A DNA stretch of 64,000 nt from Kurthia zopfii (GCF_003143955.1 NZ_QFVS01000004.1:1-64000); one strand, 5' to 3'. Positions 25,914-35,727 are shown, counted from the stretch's first letter. The notes: generated by a model not told the origin, from the sequence alone. A program made the numbers and translations.

Positions 25914-27353
25914 CTATTTCACCATAAATAATTGAGTAATTCGGTCCTTCCATGATAGTTCATCGGCAGCTTTCACTAATTCTTTTGGATTAATTGGAAT
26001 AAAAGAATCGGGAAGTCCACAATTCGAACAACAAAGTGTTGGTTTACTTTCCAAATTTTGACCAAAATACCGGTTTAACCCTTTTCTTATACACTGTTCC
26101 CCTAATAAACTATTTTTAAGCAATTCTACTTCATTTATTTTTTCAATTTGCATTTTTTGAATTTGAACCTTTACTTCATCAAGTGAAAAACGGCTCATCC
26201 AATAATGCAATATTCTAAAACTCGTTTCGGCTATTACATGATCTGTCACCATAGCAGTAGGATTGATTCCTTGTAAACGATAGCTGTCATACTGCTCCAT
26301 TTGATATTCATTCGGATAATCCATTGTCGCAACTGACTTTGTAAATTTCTCATCTTCATTACTGTAGAGTAATGTCGCGTAGGATTGTTCACCATCTCGC
26401 CCAGCACGACCAACTTCCTGTACATAACTCGCAGTATTACTCGGCATATGATCATGAATAATTTGGCGGATATCCGGCTTATGAACACCCATTCCAAAAG
26501 CATTAGTCGAGATAATCCAATCTAAATCACCCGCGATATATTGATGTTGAATCAATTGGCGATCTTGTGCATCCATTCCTGCGTGATACGCTTCAACACG
26601 AACATTTTTCTCTTTTAGTAAATTTGTTATTTCTAATGTTTTTTTACGAGATTGCGTATACACGATTCCTGGTCCAACCGTTTCCGCCACATGCTGTATA
26701 ATCCAATTATTTTTTTCCGAATGATTGGATGTTCGAATAACTTGGTAAGCAATATTCAGTCGATCAACTGAAGAAATCCATTTTGTCGCTTCTTTCATTC
26801 CTAAATAATTTTGTATATCTAAAATAACTTGTTCTGTAGCTGTTGCAGTTAAAGCTAAAATTGGCGGACGATTACCTCTATTTAAAAATTCTCCAATTTG
26901 TAAATACTCAGGTCGAAAATCGAATCCCCATTGAGATATACAATGCGCCTCATCAACTGCTATTAATGATAATTTCACATCTCGAATAGCATTTTGGAAC
27001 ATATTTGAACTAAACATTTCTGGCGATACAAAAATAAAGCGATAATTTGATAAATTTGAGAAAACTTGTTGACGCTGATCCCTCGTTAAAAAAGAGTTGA
27101 TCGCAATAACTCTTTTCTCACCATTTTTCTTTAATTGTTCAACTTGGTCTTGCATTAAAGATAAAAGGGGCGAAATGACAAGTACTGCGCCATCTAAAAT
27201 ATACGCGGGCAGTTGATAGCAAATTGATTTCCCGCTTCCCGTTGGCAGTAGCGCCACTACATCTTGCTTGTCGATCACCGCTTCGATTACTTCCTTTTGA
27301 CCCGTTCGGAACGATTCATAACCAAAATGCTTTTTCAAAAACGATTCAAGCAT
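25914..27353 (-). CDS. recQ: ATP-dependent DNA helicase RecQ (RecS-like short form)
   Basis: 479 residues from ATG 27353, chosen over the ATG/ATA frame at 27362 because GAAGGTG is 6 bp upstream. Superfamily 2 motifs: LLPTGSGKSICYQLP (I), VDEAHCISQWGFDFRP (II), LALTATAT (III), AFGMGVHKPDIR (V), QEVGRAGRDG (VI). A zinc cluster with C..CC..C (CCSNCGLPDS) is near the C-terminus. The HRDC domain is missing, as in B. subtilis RecS. Overlaps the ypbB stop by 8 bp. Confidence 0.93.
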   Translation of the reverse strand: MLESFLKKHFGYESFRTGQKEVIEAVIDKQDVVALLPTGSGKSICYQLPAYILDGAVLVISPLLSLMQDQVEQLKKNGEKRVIAINSFLTRDQRQQVFSNLSNYRFIFVSPEMFSSNMFQNAIRDVKLSLIAVDEAHCISQWGFDFRPEYLQIGEFLNRGNRPPILALTATATEQVILDIQNYLGMKEATKWISSVDRLNIAYQVIRTSNHSEKNNWIIQHVAETVGPGIVYTQSRKKTLEITNLLKEKNVRVEAYHAGMDAQDRQLIQHQYIAGDLDWIISTNAFGMGVHKPDIRQIIHDHMPSNTASYVQEVGRAGRDGEQSYATLLYSNEDEKFTKSVATMDYPNEYQMEQYDSYRLQGINPTAMVTDHVIAETSFRILHYWMSRFSLDEVKVQIQKMQIEKINEVELLKNSLLGEQCIRKGLNRYFGQNLESKPTLCCSNCGLPDSFIPINPKELVKAADELSWKDRITQLFMVK

Positions 27354-28368
27354 GACTATCACCTTCCATCCATGCTAAAACTAGACGAATTTGAAAATAA
27401 CTCGCTTCGTCCACTTTCTCTTTTATTGGTTTTAACTTCTTATTTCCAACGTGCAGAACTACATTTTTAATTTTCGATACAGTTTCATCATTCACAAAAT
27501 TTGAGATGTCGAATCTGCGATCATACATAGCATACTCGGCAATATGATCTTCGATTGTCCCTAGCTTCAAACGTCTGTATTGACTAATTTGTTCCATTGA
27601 ATATCCATTTTGAAGTAATTCAATTGTTTTTTGGGTAGATTCCGTTAATACGTTTTCCGAAAAAATACTATGCAATAATGGATTTAAGAGGTCTAAATGA
27701 ACATTTTTTAAAAAATGTACTATTTTATGTAATGAATGAATGAAATGTAGTTGAACGTCTATTTCACTAATGTGTAATTTCTCACTCAGCTGTCGCCATG
27801 TCCAACCAATTTGATATGCTCCCGTTAGACGATAGACGAAAATATTTTTTTCTAAATCAGAAAGATCCACTTCTTCTACTAATTGCGTGAACTGTTGAAT
27901 AAACTGTTGTTGAACCGTTTCCTCTTTAAATTGAATATGAAGCAAGTATTGGCGGATAAAAAAATGCACTTCATCCGTTCGTACAATAGGAAGAAATTTA
28001 GTTTGTTGATTCAACGTATTTGACATTGATTGAACTGCGAGTTGAATTCTCTCGAAAAACAGATGTTCCTTCCCTCTTAAATGCCATCCGTCAAAGTTGA
28101 TTTCTAAATCGATTCGCTCAGTAACTTCTATTTTTTGATGCTTATCAACAATGATTATTTTTTTCGATTCAAGTGATTGGATCGCCTCTAAATAAATTTC
28201 TTTTTTTAATTTAGGCATCAATTGAAAATAAGGCTGTAATCGAAATAAACCAACATCTTGAATTGTTTGTCCTGACTTTTTCCCTTTTAAAAGATGGTAT
28301 GCAGAAAACAGGGTTCGCTGTCCCTCATACTTTTGAATGATATATTGAAGAAGTTGTTCAAAAAACAC
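27346..28368 (-). CDS. ypbB: YpbB-like helix-turn-helix protein
   Basis: 340 residues from the GTG at 28368, where GAGGAGG stands 8 bp upstream; the frame is open further but overlaps the fer promoter. No enzyme motif. The C-terminal third (about 245-330) is a helical HTH domain of the RQC/YpbB type (LLQNGYSMEQISQYRRLKLGT). It is encoded just before recQ in many Firmicutes, so the protein is thought to work with the helicase; that link is by context only. Divergent from fer. Confidence 0.85.
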   Translation of the reverse strand: MFFEQLLQYIIQKYEGQRTLFSAYHLLKGKKSGQTIQDVGLFRLQPYFQLMPKLKKEIYLEAIQSLESKKIIIVDKHQKIEVTERIDLEINFDGWHLRGKEHLFFERIQLAVQSMSNTLNQQTKFLPIVRTDEVHFFIRQYLLHIQFKEETVQQQFIQQFTQLVEEVDLSDLEKNIFVYRLTGAYQIGWTWRQLSEKLHISEIDVQLHFIHSLHKIVHFLKNVHLDLLNPLLHSIFSENVLTESTQKTIELLQNGYSMEQISQYRRLKLGTIEDHIAEYAMYDRRFDISNFVNDETVSKIKNVVLHVGNKKLKPIKEKVDEASYFQIRLVLAWMEGDSHA

Positions 28369-28473
28369 GACAAATTCCTCCTCGATTTGGTTATTTGGCT
28401 TGAAAAGAAATGAAAAGCACTTTAGAATAATAGTTGAAGCTATTTGGGAACGACACAAAAGGAGAGGTAATAG

Positions 28474-28725
<252 letters not shown>

Positions 28726-28755
28726 TATTTTTTAGTGAATTACAATGTAATTTTG

Positions 28756-28790
28756 AGGGATTTTACTTATAAAAAGTAGAATCCCTTTTT
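28756..28790 (+). terminator. fer terminator
   Basis: AGGGATTTTACTT pairs with AAGTAGAATCCCT with one mismatch, then T5. Confidence 0.8.
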
Positions 28791-28918
28791 GCATGAAAAA
28801 AATTTCTGACGCAACAAGCAATAATCTTCCTAATTTTCTATCAATTCAGTTTATAATGAGATTAATTGGGGAATCGGAATATATTCCTACTATACATACA
28901 TTCATTGGAGGGATTAAG

Positions 28919-29122
28919 ATGAAGCTATTATTTAATTATTCAGTGCAAATTGTCTTATTTATTATAATTGGCGCAGCCTACGCGGAATTAGTAGCTCAAT
29001 ACTTCCCAGCTTATTCATTAAGCTCTGATTTACGGGATACTTTATTCTTAGCGATTGCGGCTGTTTCAAGCTTCTTCTCCGTGCAGTTGATTAAAAGTGT
29101 ATTCGGCCTTGCCGTAAAATAA
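28919..29122 (+). CDS. small two-helix membrane protein, unknown function
   Basis: 67 residues from ATG 28919, preceded by GGAGGG 6 bp away; the longer frame from 28793 starts inside the fer terminator. Two hydrophobic segments (about 8-27 and 43-64) separated by a short polar loop. No family recognised. Monocistronic between fer and fabI. Confidence 0.65.
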   Translation: MKLLFNYSVQIVLFIIIGAAYAELVAQYFPAYSLSSDLRDTLFLAIAAVSSFFSVQLIKSVFGLAVK

Positions 29123-29155
29123 TAGTTGCATAAATTACCTTTGTACGTTACTATT

Positions 29156-29172
29156 TTAGTATCAGGTACTAA
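29156..29172. promoter_or_regulatory. FapR operator upstream of fabI
   Basis: TTAGTATCAGGTACTAA is the 17-bp FapR consensus read on this strand. Flanking GTTACTA and TAGTAAC extend the symmetry. FapR represses fatty-acid synthesis genes until malonyl-CoA releases it, so fabI here is probably malonyl-CoA inducible. The site is 26 bp before the start codon. Confidence 0.9.
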
Positions 29173-29197
29173 TAGTAACTATACGCAGGGGGCTATT

Positions 29198-29980
29198 ATG
29201 GAAAATTTATTAAACTTTAATCAAAAAAATATCGTTGTTATGGGTGTAGCGAACGACCGAAGTATCGCTTGGGGAATCGCAAAAACACTATTTTCAACTG
29301 GTGCACATATTACTTTTACATATCGTAAAGATCGTTCATTAGCAAAACTTGAGAAATTATTAGCAGACGTGGATTCTTCAACTTATGATGTTGTTCAATG
29401 TGATGTTAATAGTGATGAAAGCATTAAAACTGCATTTGATGAAATCGGTGGAAACCGCAAAGTCATCCACGGAATTGTTCACTCTGTTGCATCTTCACTA
29501 ACAGAAGATTTAAAAAACCGCTTTTTAGAAACTTCTAGAGAAGGTTATGCATTCGCACAAGATACAAGTGCTTATTCATTAATCGCAGTTGCGAAAGCCG
29601 CTCATCCTTATATGACGGATAACGGTTCGATCGTAACGATGAGTTACTTAGGTGCTGATCGCGTTCTTGAAGGATACAATGTGATGGGAATTGCAAAAGC
29701 AGCACTTGAAGCATCTGTTCGCTATTTAGCAGCTGACATCGGAAAAGATAATATCCGAGTAAACGCTATTTCTGCTGGACCGATCAAAACAATTTCAGCA
29801 AAAGCTGTTCCTTCTTTCAATCAGATTTTAAATAAAATCGAAGAAGCATCTCCACTTCGCAGAAACATTACACAAGAAGAAGTTGCGAATATGACAATCG
29901 TTATGTTAAGCCAACTATCTAGTGGTGTGACTGGTGAAGTAACTTATGTTGACTCTGGTTACAATATTCTAGGAATTTAA
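29198..29980 (+). CDS. fabI: enoyl-[acyl-carrier-protein] reductase, NADH/NADPH type
   Basis: 260 residues from ATG 29198 with AGGGGG upstream. The last reductive step of fatty-acid elongation. SDR-like fold with GVANDRSIAWGIAKTL (residues 14-29), catalytic Tyr in AQDTSAYSLIAVAK region and the Y-x6-K pair in GYNVMGIAKAAL (Tyr near 156, Lys near 163). The substrate-binding loop AGPIKTISAKAV follows. FabI is the target of triclosan-type inhibitors. Controlled by the FapR site. Confidence 0.95.
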   Translation: MENLLNFNQKNIVVMGVANDRSIAWGIAKTLFSTGAHITFTYRKDRSLAKLEKLLADVDSSTYDVVQCDVNSDESIKTAFDEIGGNRKVIHGIVHSVASSLTEDLKNRFLETSREGYAFAQDTSAYSLIAVAKAAHPYMTDNGSIVTMSYLGADRVLEGYNVMGIAKAALEASVRYLAADIGKDNIRVNAISAGPIKTISAKAVPSFNQILNKIEEASPLRRNITQEEVANMTIVMLSQLSSGVTGEVTYVDSGYNILGI

Positions 29981-29987
29981 TAATTTT

Positions 29988-30037
29988 AGCTCGTATCGAC
30001 TTGTCGCCAATTGCGATTTCCGGTACGAGCTATTTTT
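29988..30037. terminator. fabI terminator
   Basis: AGCTCGTATCG pairs with CGGTACGAGCT, then ATTTTTTACC. A shorter inner pairing exists. Downstream of fabI and before the convergent nitronate monooxygenase gene. Confidence 0.75.
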
Positions 30038-30062
30038 TACCCTTTAAATAGCACTTAATTAT

Positions 30063-31076
30063 TTACTCTTGCATGAATTTTTCGACAATTTCATTAATTG
30101 TTCCACTTTTTGCGTTATATAAAGAAGTTCCCGCCCAAAGTGACATATATTCCCCATCATTATTCAGTTTCGCACGAGAACGAATACCTTGCGTTAAATC
30201 ATTTTGATATGGAAACGGTGCGACCGGCATCATTAACATCTTCTCAATAAATTCATTTGCGACACCTCTTGCAGGCTTTCCTGAAAAAGAAGTCGTCACT
30301 ACAGTCGTATTGGATTCCGCATTGAGAATCGCTTGCTTATGTGCAGATGGAGCCCCACTTTCATCACTCACTAAAAATAATGTACCCATCATTATTGCAC
30401 TCGCGCCTTCATTCATAAAATAATCCATTTGCGCCTTTGTAGAAATACCGCCTGCTACGATTAAAGGCAGCTCTGTTCTTTTTTTGGCTTCTTTGAAAAT
30501 AGTTGATAAAGGATTATATTCAATTGGATCGATAAATGAACCGCGATGACCACCCGCTTCTTCTCCTTGCAAGATGATTCCATCTAATTCAAGTTCGATG
30601 ATTGCATTAATTTCAGCTACTGATGTCGCTGTCGCAAAAACAATCATGCCTTGGTCTTTTAATAATCGGACCTGTCTTTTCGTTGGAAGGCCAAACGTGA
30701 ATGAACAAATTGCCACGCCTTCTTCTAGTACAACTTCCAACTGCTCATCATATTTCGAAGCTGATAAATTTATTTCTTCTTTTTTAATGAATGGATCATT
30801 TAGAGCATCGATTAACCCTTGTTTAGCAATTGAAATTTGATGTTGCACAATTGGAGGTACTTCGTGTGCAAATAAATTCACCATAAACGGCTTTGTAGAT
30901 TCCTTTTTCACTTGTCTTATGATTTCTCTCGTTTGGTTTGCACTCATATATCCGGCACCAATTGCCCCAAGTACACCGGCTTCTAAACTCGCAACGACCA
31001 TTTCGGCAGTCGTCACCCCAGCCATAGGTGCTTGAATTATTGGGTACTTCATTGAGAATTCATTTATTACATTCAT
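30063..31076 (-). CDS. nitronate monooxygenase family flavoprotein
   Basis: 337 residues, FMN TIM barrel. QAPMAGVTT near residue 15 and AGGHRGSFID near 186 are typical of class I nitronate monooxygenases; the His in AGGHRG is the proposed catalytic base. VAGGISTKAQM and GTLFLVSDES bind the FMN phosphate. FabK enoyl reductases share the fold, but the GGHRG form and the presence of FabI next door favour nitronate monooxygenase. Detoxifies propionate-3-nitronate and similar compounds. Confidence 0.85.
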   Translation of the reverse strand: MNVINEFSMKYPIIQAPMAGVTTAEMVVASLEAGVLGAIGAGYMSANQTREIIRQVKKESTKPFMVNLFAHEVPPIVQHQISIAKQGLIDALNDPFIKKEEINLSASKYDEQLEVVLEEGVAICSFTFGLPTKRQVRLLKDQGMIVFATATSVAEINAIIELELDGIILQGEEAGGHRGSFIDPIEYNPLSTIFKEAKKRTELPLIVAGGISTKAQMDYFMNEGASAIMMGTLFLVSDESGAPSAHKQAILNAESNTTVVTTSFSGKPARGVANEFIEKMLMMPVAPFPYQNDLTQGIRSRAKLNNDGEYMSLWAGTSLYNAKSGTINEIVEKFMQE

Positions 31077-31530
31077 TTTTCTCCCCCTATATTTGCAGTT
31101 ACTTAATAGATTCTAGCTCATTTTCTCATCCAGAATACTAAGGAATATTTAATAAATATTTTCCCTAATCTTAAACAAAATAACAAGAGGATTTTTTCAT
31201 ACACTTTTAAATCATTAATATTTCCCAAAGCCTACTTAATCCTCCCTCTACCAGTCCAATGACATAACTGCTCCATCGGTATTATACGAAGATTCCTAAA
31301 AAATATGAAACACTTAACTTCGAGAACTTGCTTCATTATGATCCCCGAAATTATTTCCGTCTGGTATAACCATTACTTATATCATAACATTTCAATTTTA
31401 TTTTGTGTGTTTTTACCTAAAATAACGCCATTTTACTTCATAATGCAAAATCCAAACCCTTTTGTCTTTGTAATTAAAACTATGGTAAACTGTTTGTATA
31501 TGTAATCAATAATTACTTTGGGGGTAAAAA
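31077..31530. other. non-coding interval
   Basis: About 450 bp of AT-rich DNA between two divergent genes. A 66-codon frame at 31305-31505 has no ribosome site or family resemblance. A possible promoter for the downstream gene is TTGTCT/TAAACT at about 31461-31490. Nothing else seen. Confidence 0.5.
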
Positions 31531-32112
31531 ATGATTTACGCAATAATCGGTGATTTACACTCGGACTATAAACGAACAAAGTATGTAAAAAAATTTATAA
31601 AGAAAAATTATCCACTTGCAAAAACCGTGGGACTTGGTGATTTATATGAATGTAAAATCGGCAAGAAAAAAGCGAAAAAAGTTTCTAATGCAACGCTTGA
31701 TGAAGCTGCGATTATGACTGACCAGTTCAACAAACTCATAGATTTCCCTTCGATTTTCGGCAATCAAGAATTACGAATACAACAAGTTACTGGACGCTCT
31801 CTTTTCGAAAAACTACCTGAAAAAATGGAGATTGATGGCGCTACTTTAATACATGGTCATCAATTTGAATGGGCCGATGATTTTTCTCAAATCTATGATT
31901 CTTCACTCCCCAATCTACTATTTTTCGGCCATAGCCACTATTCCGGCCTATTTGTTAACGGTGAGAAGAAGCCTTTTTCATTTAATAAAAAAATTCAACT
32001 ACAAAACGCACAGTATTCAATTAATGTAGGATCAATAGTTGACCATTCAGAATGGTGTTTATATGATTCTTCGAAAAAGACAATTATGTTTATGAAAACG
32101 GAGGAAAATTAG
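31531..32112 (+). CDS. calcineurin-like metallophosphoesterase
   Basis: 193 residues. Motifs in order: GDLHSD (residues 7-12), GLGDLYE near 35, GNQE near 77, HGHQFEW near 108 and GHSH near 132. The third motif is GNHE in most family members; here the histidine is Gln, removing the usual proton donor. Nearest recognised group is small single-domain phosphodiesterases; substrate unknown. Start ATG 31531 follows GGGGG. It is 1 bp from the LysR gene, so they share a transcript. Confidence 0.8.
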   Translation: MIYAIIGDLHSDYKRTKYVKKFIKKNYPLAKTVGLGDLYECKIGKKKAKKVSNATLDEAAIMTDQFNKLIDFPSIFGNQELRIQQVTGRSLFEKLPEKMEIDGATLIHGHQFEWADDFSQIYDSSLPNLLFFGHSHYSGLFVNGEKKPFSFNKKIQLQNAQYSINVGSIVDHSEWCLYDSSKKTIMFMKTEEN

Positions 32113-32113
32113 T

Positions 32114-33004
32114 ATGGAATGGCAACAACTCGAATATTTTCAAGTTTTAGCGAAAATTCAACATATGACCAAATCAGCCCAAATACTATCGATTTCACAA
32201 CCTGCATTAAGCCGCTCCATTGCACGATTAGAAGATGAATTAGGTGTTCCACTTTTCGAACGTCAAGGTCGCTCAATCCATCTTAACCGTTATGGCGAAA
32301 TGTTCGTAAAACGCGTTCATAATATTATGCGTGAATATCAAGATGGTTTATCTGAAATCCAGCAAGTGATCGATCCAAATCACGGTGAAGTGTCACTCGG
32401 ATTCCTGCATACGCTTGGAACAAATGTCGTGCCAGATTTAATCCGTCATTTCCGAAAAGAAAATCAAAATATTCACTTCTCCCTTAAACAAAATCATACC
32501 CATCTGCAATTACTTGAATTAAAATCAGGTGATCTTGATTTATGTTTACTCGCGGATATGGATGTTGAAAAACCAATTCAATGGCGTGAATTATGGCGTG
32601 AAAAACTAATAGCTATCGTCCCAAGTAGCCATCCACTCGCAGAAAAAGAATCCATAACAATTCGAGAATTAGAAAATGAATCATTCGTTCTTTTGAAAAA
32701 AGGTTATGCGCTACGAATTCAAATTGATGAGTTATTCAATGAAAAAACCATCGAGCCGAAAATCACATTTGAAGGTGATGAAGTTGCGACAGTTGCGGGG
32801 TTCGTCGCTGCTGGACTCGGCGTATCCATCTTACCTGATGGCGATGACTTAGATCAGAAACGAATTACGAAACTTCCAATTACCGATGTCAACGTCGAGC
32901 GAATTATCGGTATGGCTTGGTCAGATGGTCGCTATCTATCGCCCGCTGCTCAAAATTTCCAACAATTTATTTTCGATTATTTCGATGAAAAAAATGCTGA
33001 ATAA
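32114..33004 (+). CDS. LysR-family transcriptional regulator
   Basis: 296 residues. Winged HTH at 1-60 (MTKSAQILSISQPALSRSIARLEDELG), linker helix, and periplasmic-binding-like effector domain (about 90-292). Unusually it is downstream of, and co-directional with, the phosphoesterase instead of divergent from its target, so the regulated genes cannot be named. Resembles B. subtilis YybE/GltC-type regulators only generally. Confidence 0.88.
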   Translation: MEWQQLEYFQVLAKIQHMTKSAQILSISQPALSRSIARLEDELGVPLFERQGRSIHLNRYGEMFVKRVHNIMREYQDGLSEIQQVIDPNHGEVSLGFLHTLGTNVVPDLIRHFRKENQNIHFSLKQNHTHLQLLELKSGDLDLCLLADMDVEKPIQWRELWREKLIAIVPSSHPLAEKESITIRELENESFVLLKKGYALRIQIDELFNEKTIEPKITFEGDEVATVAGFVAAGLGVSILPDGDDLDQKRITKLPITDVNVERIIGMAWSDGRYLSPAAQNFQQFIFDYFDEKNAE

Positions 33005-33007
33005 CGC

Positions 33008-33047
33008 AAAAGACGACTCACACTTTTAAGTGTAAATCGTCTTTTTT
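33008..33047. terminator. bidirectional terminator, LysR gene / trhO
   Basis: AAAAGACGA...TCGTCTTTTTT with inner ACACTT/AAGTGT pairing, between convergent genes. Confidence 0.85.
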
Positions 33048-33049
33048 AT

Positions 33050-34015
33050 TTATTTTGCAGCTACGAAGTCGTATTCTTCACCAATTGCAGCTAAACGTTC
33101 TTTTACTTGCTCTTCTGTTAAACCATTTTTAATTACATAGCGGTTACGTGGAGATACGCGACATTCATGCGTACAACCTGCTAAATGCTTGTATTCATTT
33201 TCTTCAGAAGCAAGAATTTGTTCGTTACAATCAGGATCTGCACAATTAATATAGCGTTCACATGGTGTACCATCGAAATGATCCACACCAACAATGACAT
33301 GCTCAATTCGGTTAATTGGAACAGTTAGGCGTTCATCAAATACGTACATTTGACCATCCCAAAGTTCACCTTTCGTTGTATCGTCTTTACCATAAGTAGC
33401 GACACCACCGTGTAATTGACCAACATCGCCAAAACCTTCACGCTTCATCCAACCAGAGAATTTCTCACAACGAATTCCACCAGTACAGTAAGTTAAGACG
33501 TTTTTACCTTCGAATAATTCACGGTTATCACGTACCCACTGTGGCGTATCGCGGAAGTTCTTCACTTCTGGGCGAATTGCTCCACGGAAATGACCAACGT
33601 CGAATTCATACGTATTACGCACGTCTAAAACGACTGTATCTTCACGCTTCATCTCTTCTAAGAAATCTTCAGGTGCTAAATGACGACCTGTTAATTCATG
33701 CGGATTGACATCTTCTTCTAATCCTAAGTTAACAAGTTCGTTTTTAGGACGAACATGCATTTTTTTGAAAGAATGACCTTCTGATTCATCAATTTTGAAA
33801 ACAATACCTTCAAATAATGGGTCAGCTTTCATTGCTTCCATATATTTATTTGTTTGCTCAACCGTTCCCGATAACGTACCGTTGATGCCTTCATAAGCAA
33901 CAAGAATACGCCCTTTTAACTCTAAGTCTTTACAAAAAGCTAAATGCTCTTTAGAGAAAGCGGCTGGGTCTTCAATTTTCGTGTAAAAATAATAAAGTAA
34001 TACTCTGTAATCCAT
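33050..34015 (-). CDS. trhO: tRNA uridine(34) hydroxylase, rhodanese-like
   Basis: 321 residues from ATG 34015; AGGTGG lies 7 bp upstream, whereas the in-frame GTG at 34033 does not. An N-terminal acylphosphatase-like domain (about 1-90) is followed by a rhodanese domain with the active cysteine in [13 protein letters not shown] near 180. A Cys-rich C-terminus ([12 protein letters not shown] and GCTHECR) probably binds metal. Family YceA/TrhO makes 5-hydroxyuridine in the anticodon with prephenate-independent O2 chemistry. Confidence 0.92.
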   Translation of the reverse strand: MDYRVLLYYFYTKIEDPAAFSKEHLAFCKDLELKGRILVAYEGINGTLSGTVEQTNKYMEAMKADPLFEGIVFKIDESEGHSFKKMHVRPKNELVNLGLEEDVNPHELTGRHLAPEDFLEEMKREDTVVLDVRNTYEFDVGHFRGAIRPEVKNFRDTPQWVRDNRELFEGKNVLTYCTGGIRCEKFSGWMKREGFGDVGQLHGGVATYGKDDTTKGELWDGQMYVFDERLTVPINRIEHVIVGVDHFDGTPCERYINCADPDCNEQILASEENEYKHLAGCTHECRVSPRNRYVIKNGLTEEQVKERLAAIGEEYDFVAAK

Positions 34016-34264
34016 TTGGTTTCCACCTATCACGTAATATTTGCAAGATATTCACAGATAGTCAATAACAACTGTATCATTGCATAGTTCATTCTTCAAA
34101 AATGAACAATAGACTTATTATATAAGGAATTCCCCCGAAATGAAAGAGATTAAAATAAAATCTTCTAGGTTTATTATCCCACTCGCACAAAAAATGGAGC
34201 ATGATCGATTTGAGTGATTTAGCGACAATAAAAAAAACGACTGAATGATCATTCTAGTCGTAAA

Positions 34265-34672
34265 TCAATTCGTACTTTTAAGTTGTAGATATTTTCCAAA
34301 CCTTATTAAAATCAAATCTACAAAAAAGAATATAGCACCTAATGTAAATCCAGCCATCACAAATTCAATTTGTAATTCGGCAAAACCCGGCGACCTTAAG
34401 TTTTCTACTATAAAGACAGGAACAGCAAATAAAGAACCGAATGCTGTATGTAATATAAAAGAAACTCCTGTTGAATTTAGTTTTGTATTCGCAATTTTTT
34501 CTGACACATAAGAAATAATTAATCCATATGTAAAAATAATCGGAAACGCATAAACACTAATTCGTAGTGCCGTTTCAATAAACTGTTCATCCCCGTTCAA
34601 ATATAAAAACGGTAAGATAAAAAATGCAGCAAGTGAAGTAATGAATGCACTGATTAACTTTCTCTCACCCAA
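34265..34672 (-). CDS. four-helix integral membrane protein, unknown
   Basis: 135 residues with four predicted membrane segments (about 8-25, 35-56, 68-90 and 102-122). Short charged loops (EKIANTKLNS). No family recognised. Its neighbours (trhO, bioY) give no clue. Start ATG 34672 follows GGGAGGAAC about 10 bp upstream. Confidence 0.6.
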   Translation of the reverse strand: MGERKLISAFITSLAAFFILPFLYLNGDEQFIETALRISVYAFPIIFTYGLIISYVSEKIANTKLNSTGVSFILHTAFGSLFAVPVFIVENLRSPGFAELQIEFVMAGFTLGAIFFFVDLILIRFGKYLQLKSTN

Positions 34673-34950
34673 ATTATTGTTCCTCCCAAACTAACAAAAA
34701 AACATCATAATAGAATTTTATCAATTAAAAAAACATTTAAAATTCCTTTAAAATAGCCCATTCTATTCTACTAATATTTATATTACATTTTTTGCTGTAT
34801 TAATAATTATAATTATGTTCTTAATCGTTTTATTTAATATAGCAATTATACAGTATTCTCATATTATTGCAAATTATTTTACATTTAATACCATTTATTA
34901 GTGATAATTATTTGAGAACATAAAAATAATCGTTGACTATCTCATATTTT
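34673..34950. other. AT-rich non-coding interval upstream of bioY
   Basis: About 280 bp, over 75 percent AT by eye, no frame with a ribosome site. The bioY promoter and operator are at its right end. Confidence 0.5.
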
Positions 34951-34982
34951 TTAGTTAACCTTTTCTTATTACAAGTTTACTC
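34933..34982 (+). promoter_or_regulatory. bioY promoter with BirA-like operator
   Basis: A promoter TTGACT (34933-34938), 17-bp spacer, TAACCT (34956-34961). Over its -10 lies TTAGTTAACC (34951-34960), then 13 bp, then AGTTTACT (34974-34981): close to the Firmicute BirA box (TTGTTAACC, spacer of about 14-16, GGTTAACAA). Biotin-bound BirA would repress the biotin importer. The right half-site is weaker. Confidence 0.5.
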
Positions 34983-34996
34983 AAAGGGGATTTATT

Positions 34997-35551
34997 ATGT
35001 CGAACACTAAATTAAAAATGTGGATTCTTTCTGCATTATTTGCCGCAATCATCGGGATTTTCGCGCAAATCACTATTCCACTACCACTTATTCCAATTAC
35101 AGGTCAAACTTTTGCAATTGGCTTAGCCGTAACTATTCTAGGCTTACGCTACGGTACACTTTCAGTATTCATCTACATATTACTAGGCGCAATCGGCGTA
35201 CCTGTATTTAGCGGCATGTCTGGTGGCTTAGGGATTGTGGCTGGTCCGACTGGCGGCTATATCGTCGGTTTCCTACCTGCAGCAATCGTGATGGGCATCT
35301 ACTTAAATAAATTTGGCTTCACAAAAGGTCAAGCTATTGTGTCAAACTTACTAGGTATGGCTGTAACGCTATTATTCGGTACAATTTGGCTAAAATACGG
35401 TACTGGTCTTACTTGGAACGCTGCATTCATGGCGGGAACATATCCATTCCTAATTGTCGGTGTTATTAAAGCAGTAGCAGCTGCACTTGCTGGGGTGCTT
35501 GTGCGCGATCGTTTACTAAATGCTCGATTATTACCTGCTATATCAAATTAA
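34997..35551 (+). CDS. bioY: biotin ECF-transporter substrate-binding protein BioY
   Basis: 184 residues, about six membrane helices. The BioY signature GPTGGYIVGFLPAA is at about 84-97. BioY imports biotin with the shared EcfA/EcfA'/EcfT energising module, or alone at low efficiency. Start ATG 34997 follows AAAGGGG. Monocistronic with its own terminator; a BirA-like operator covers the promoter. Confidence 0.94.
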   Translation: MSNTKLKMWILSALFAAIIGIFAQITIPLPLIPITGQTFAIGLAVTILGLRYGTLSVFIYILLGAIGVPVFSGMSGGLGIVAGPTGGYIVGFLPAAIVMGIYLNKFGFTKGQAIVSNLLGMAVTLLFGTIWLKYGTGLTWNAAFMAGTYPFLIVGVIKAVAAALAGVLVRDRLLNARLLPAISN

Positions 35552-35563
35552 TCAATCAGTGTG

Positions 35564-35594
35564 AAAGGAATCGTTTTGATACGATTCCTTTTTT
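35564..35594 (+). terminator. bioY terminator
   Basis: AAGGAATCGT and ACGATTCCTT flank TTTGAT and are followed by T6. Confidence 0.88.
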
Positions 35595-35727
35595 CAATTT
35601 ATCAGTACACATTATGAATACATTTTTTAAAGAATTGACTTCCAACGATCATGGACTGGCAAGATGGACATGTTTAATGTATTGGTGATTCTACGTATTT
35701 TTCACTTTCATCCTAAGTAGAAAATTC

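Noticed and set aside
31305-31505. 66-codon frame upstream of the phosphoesterase
   Set aside because: No ribosome site and random-looking hydrophobic composition.
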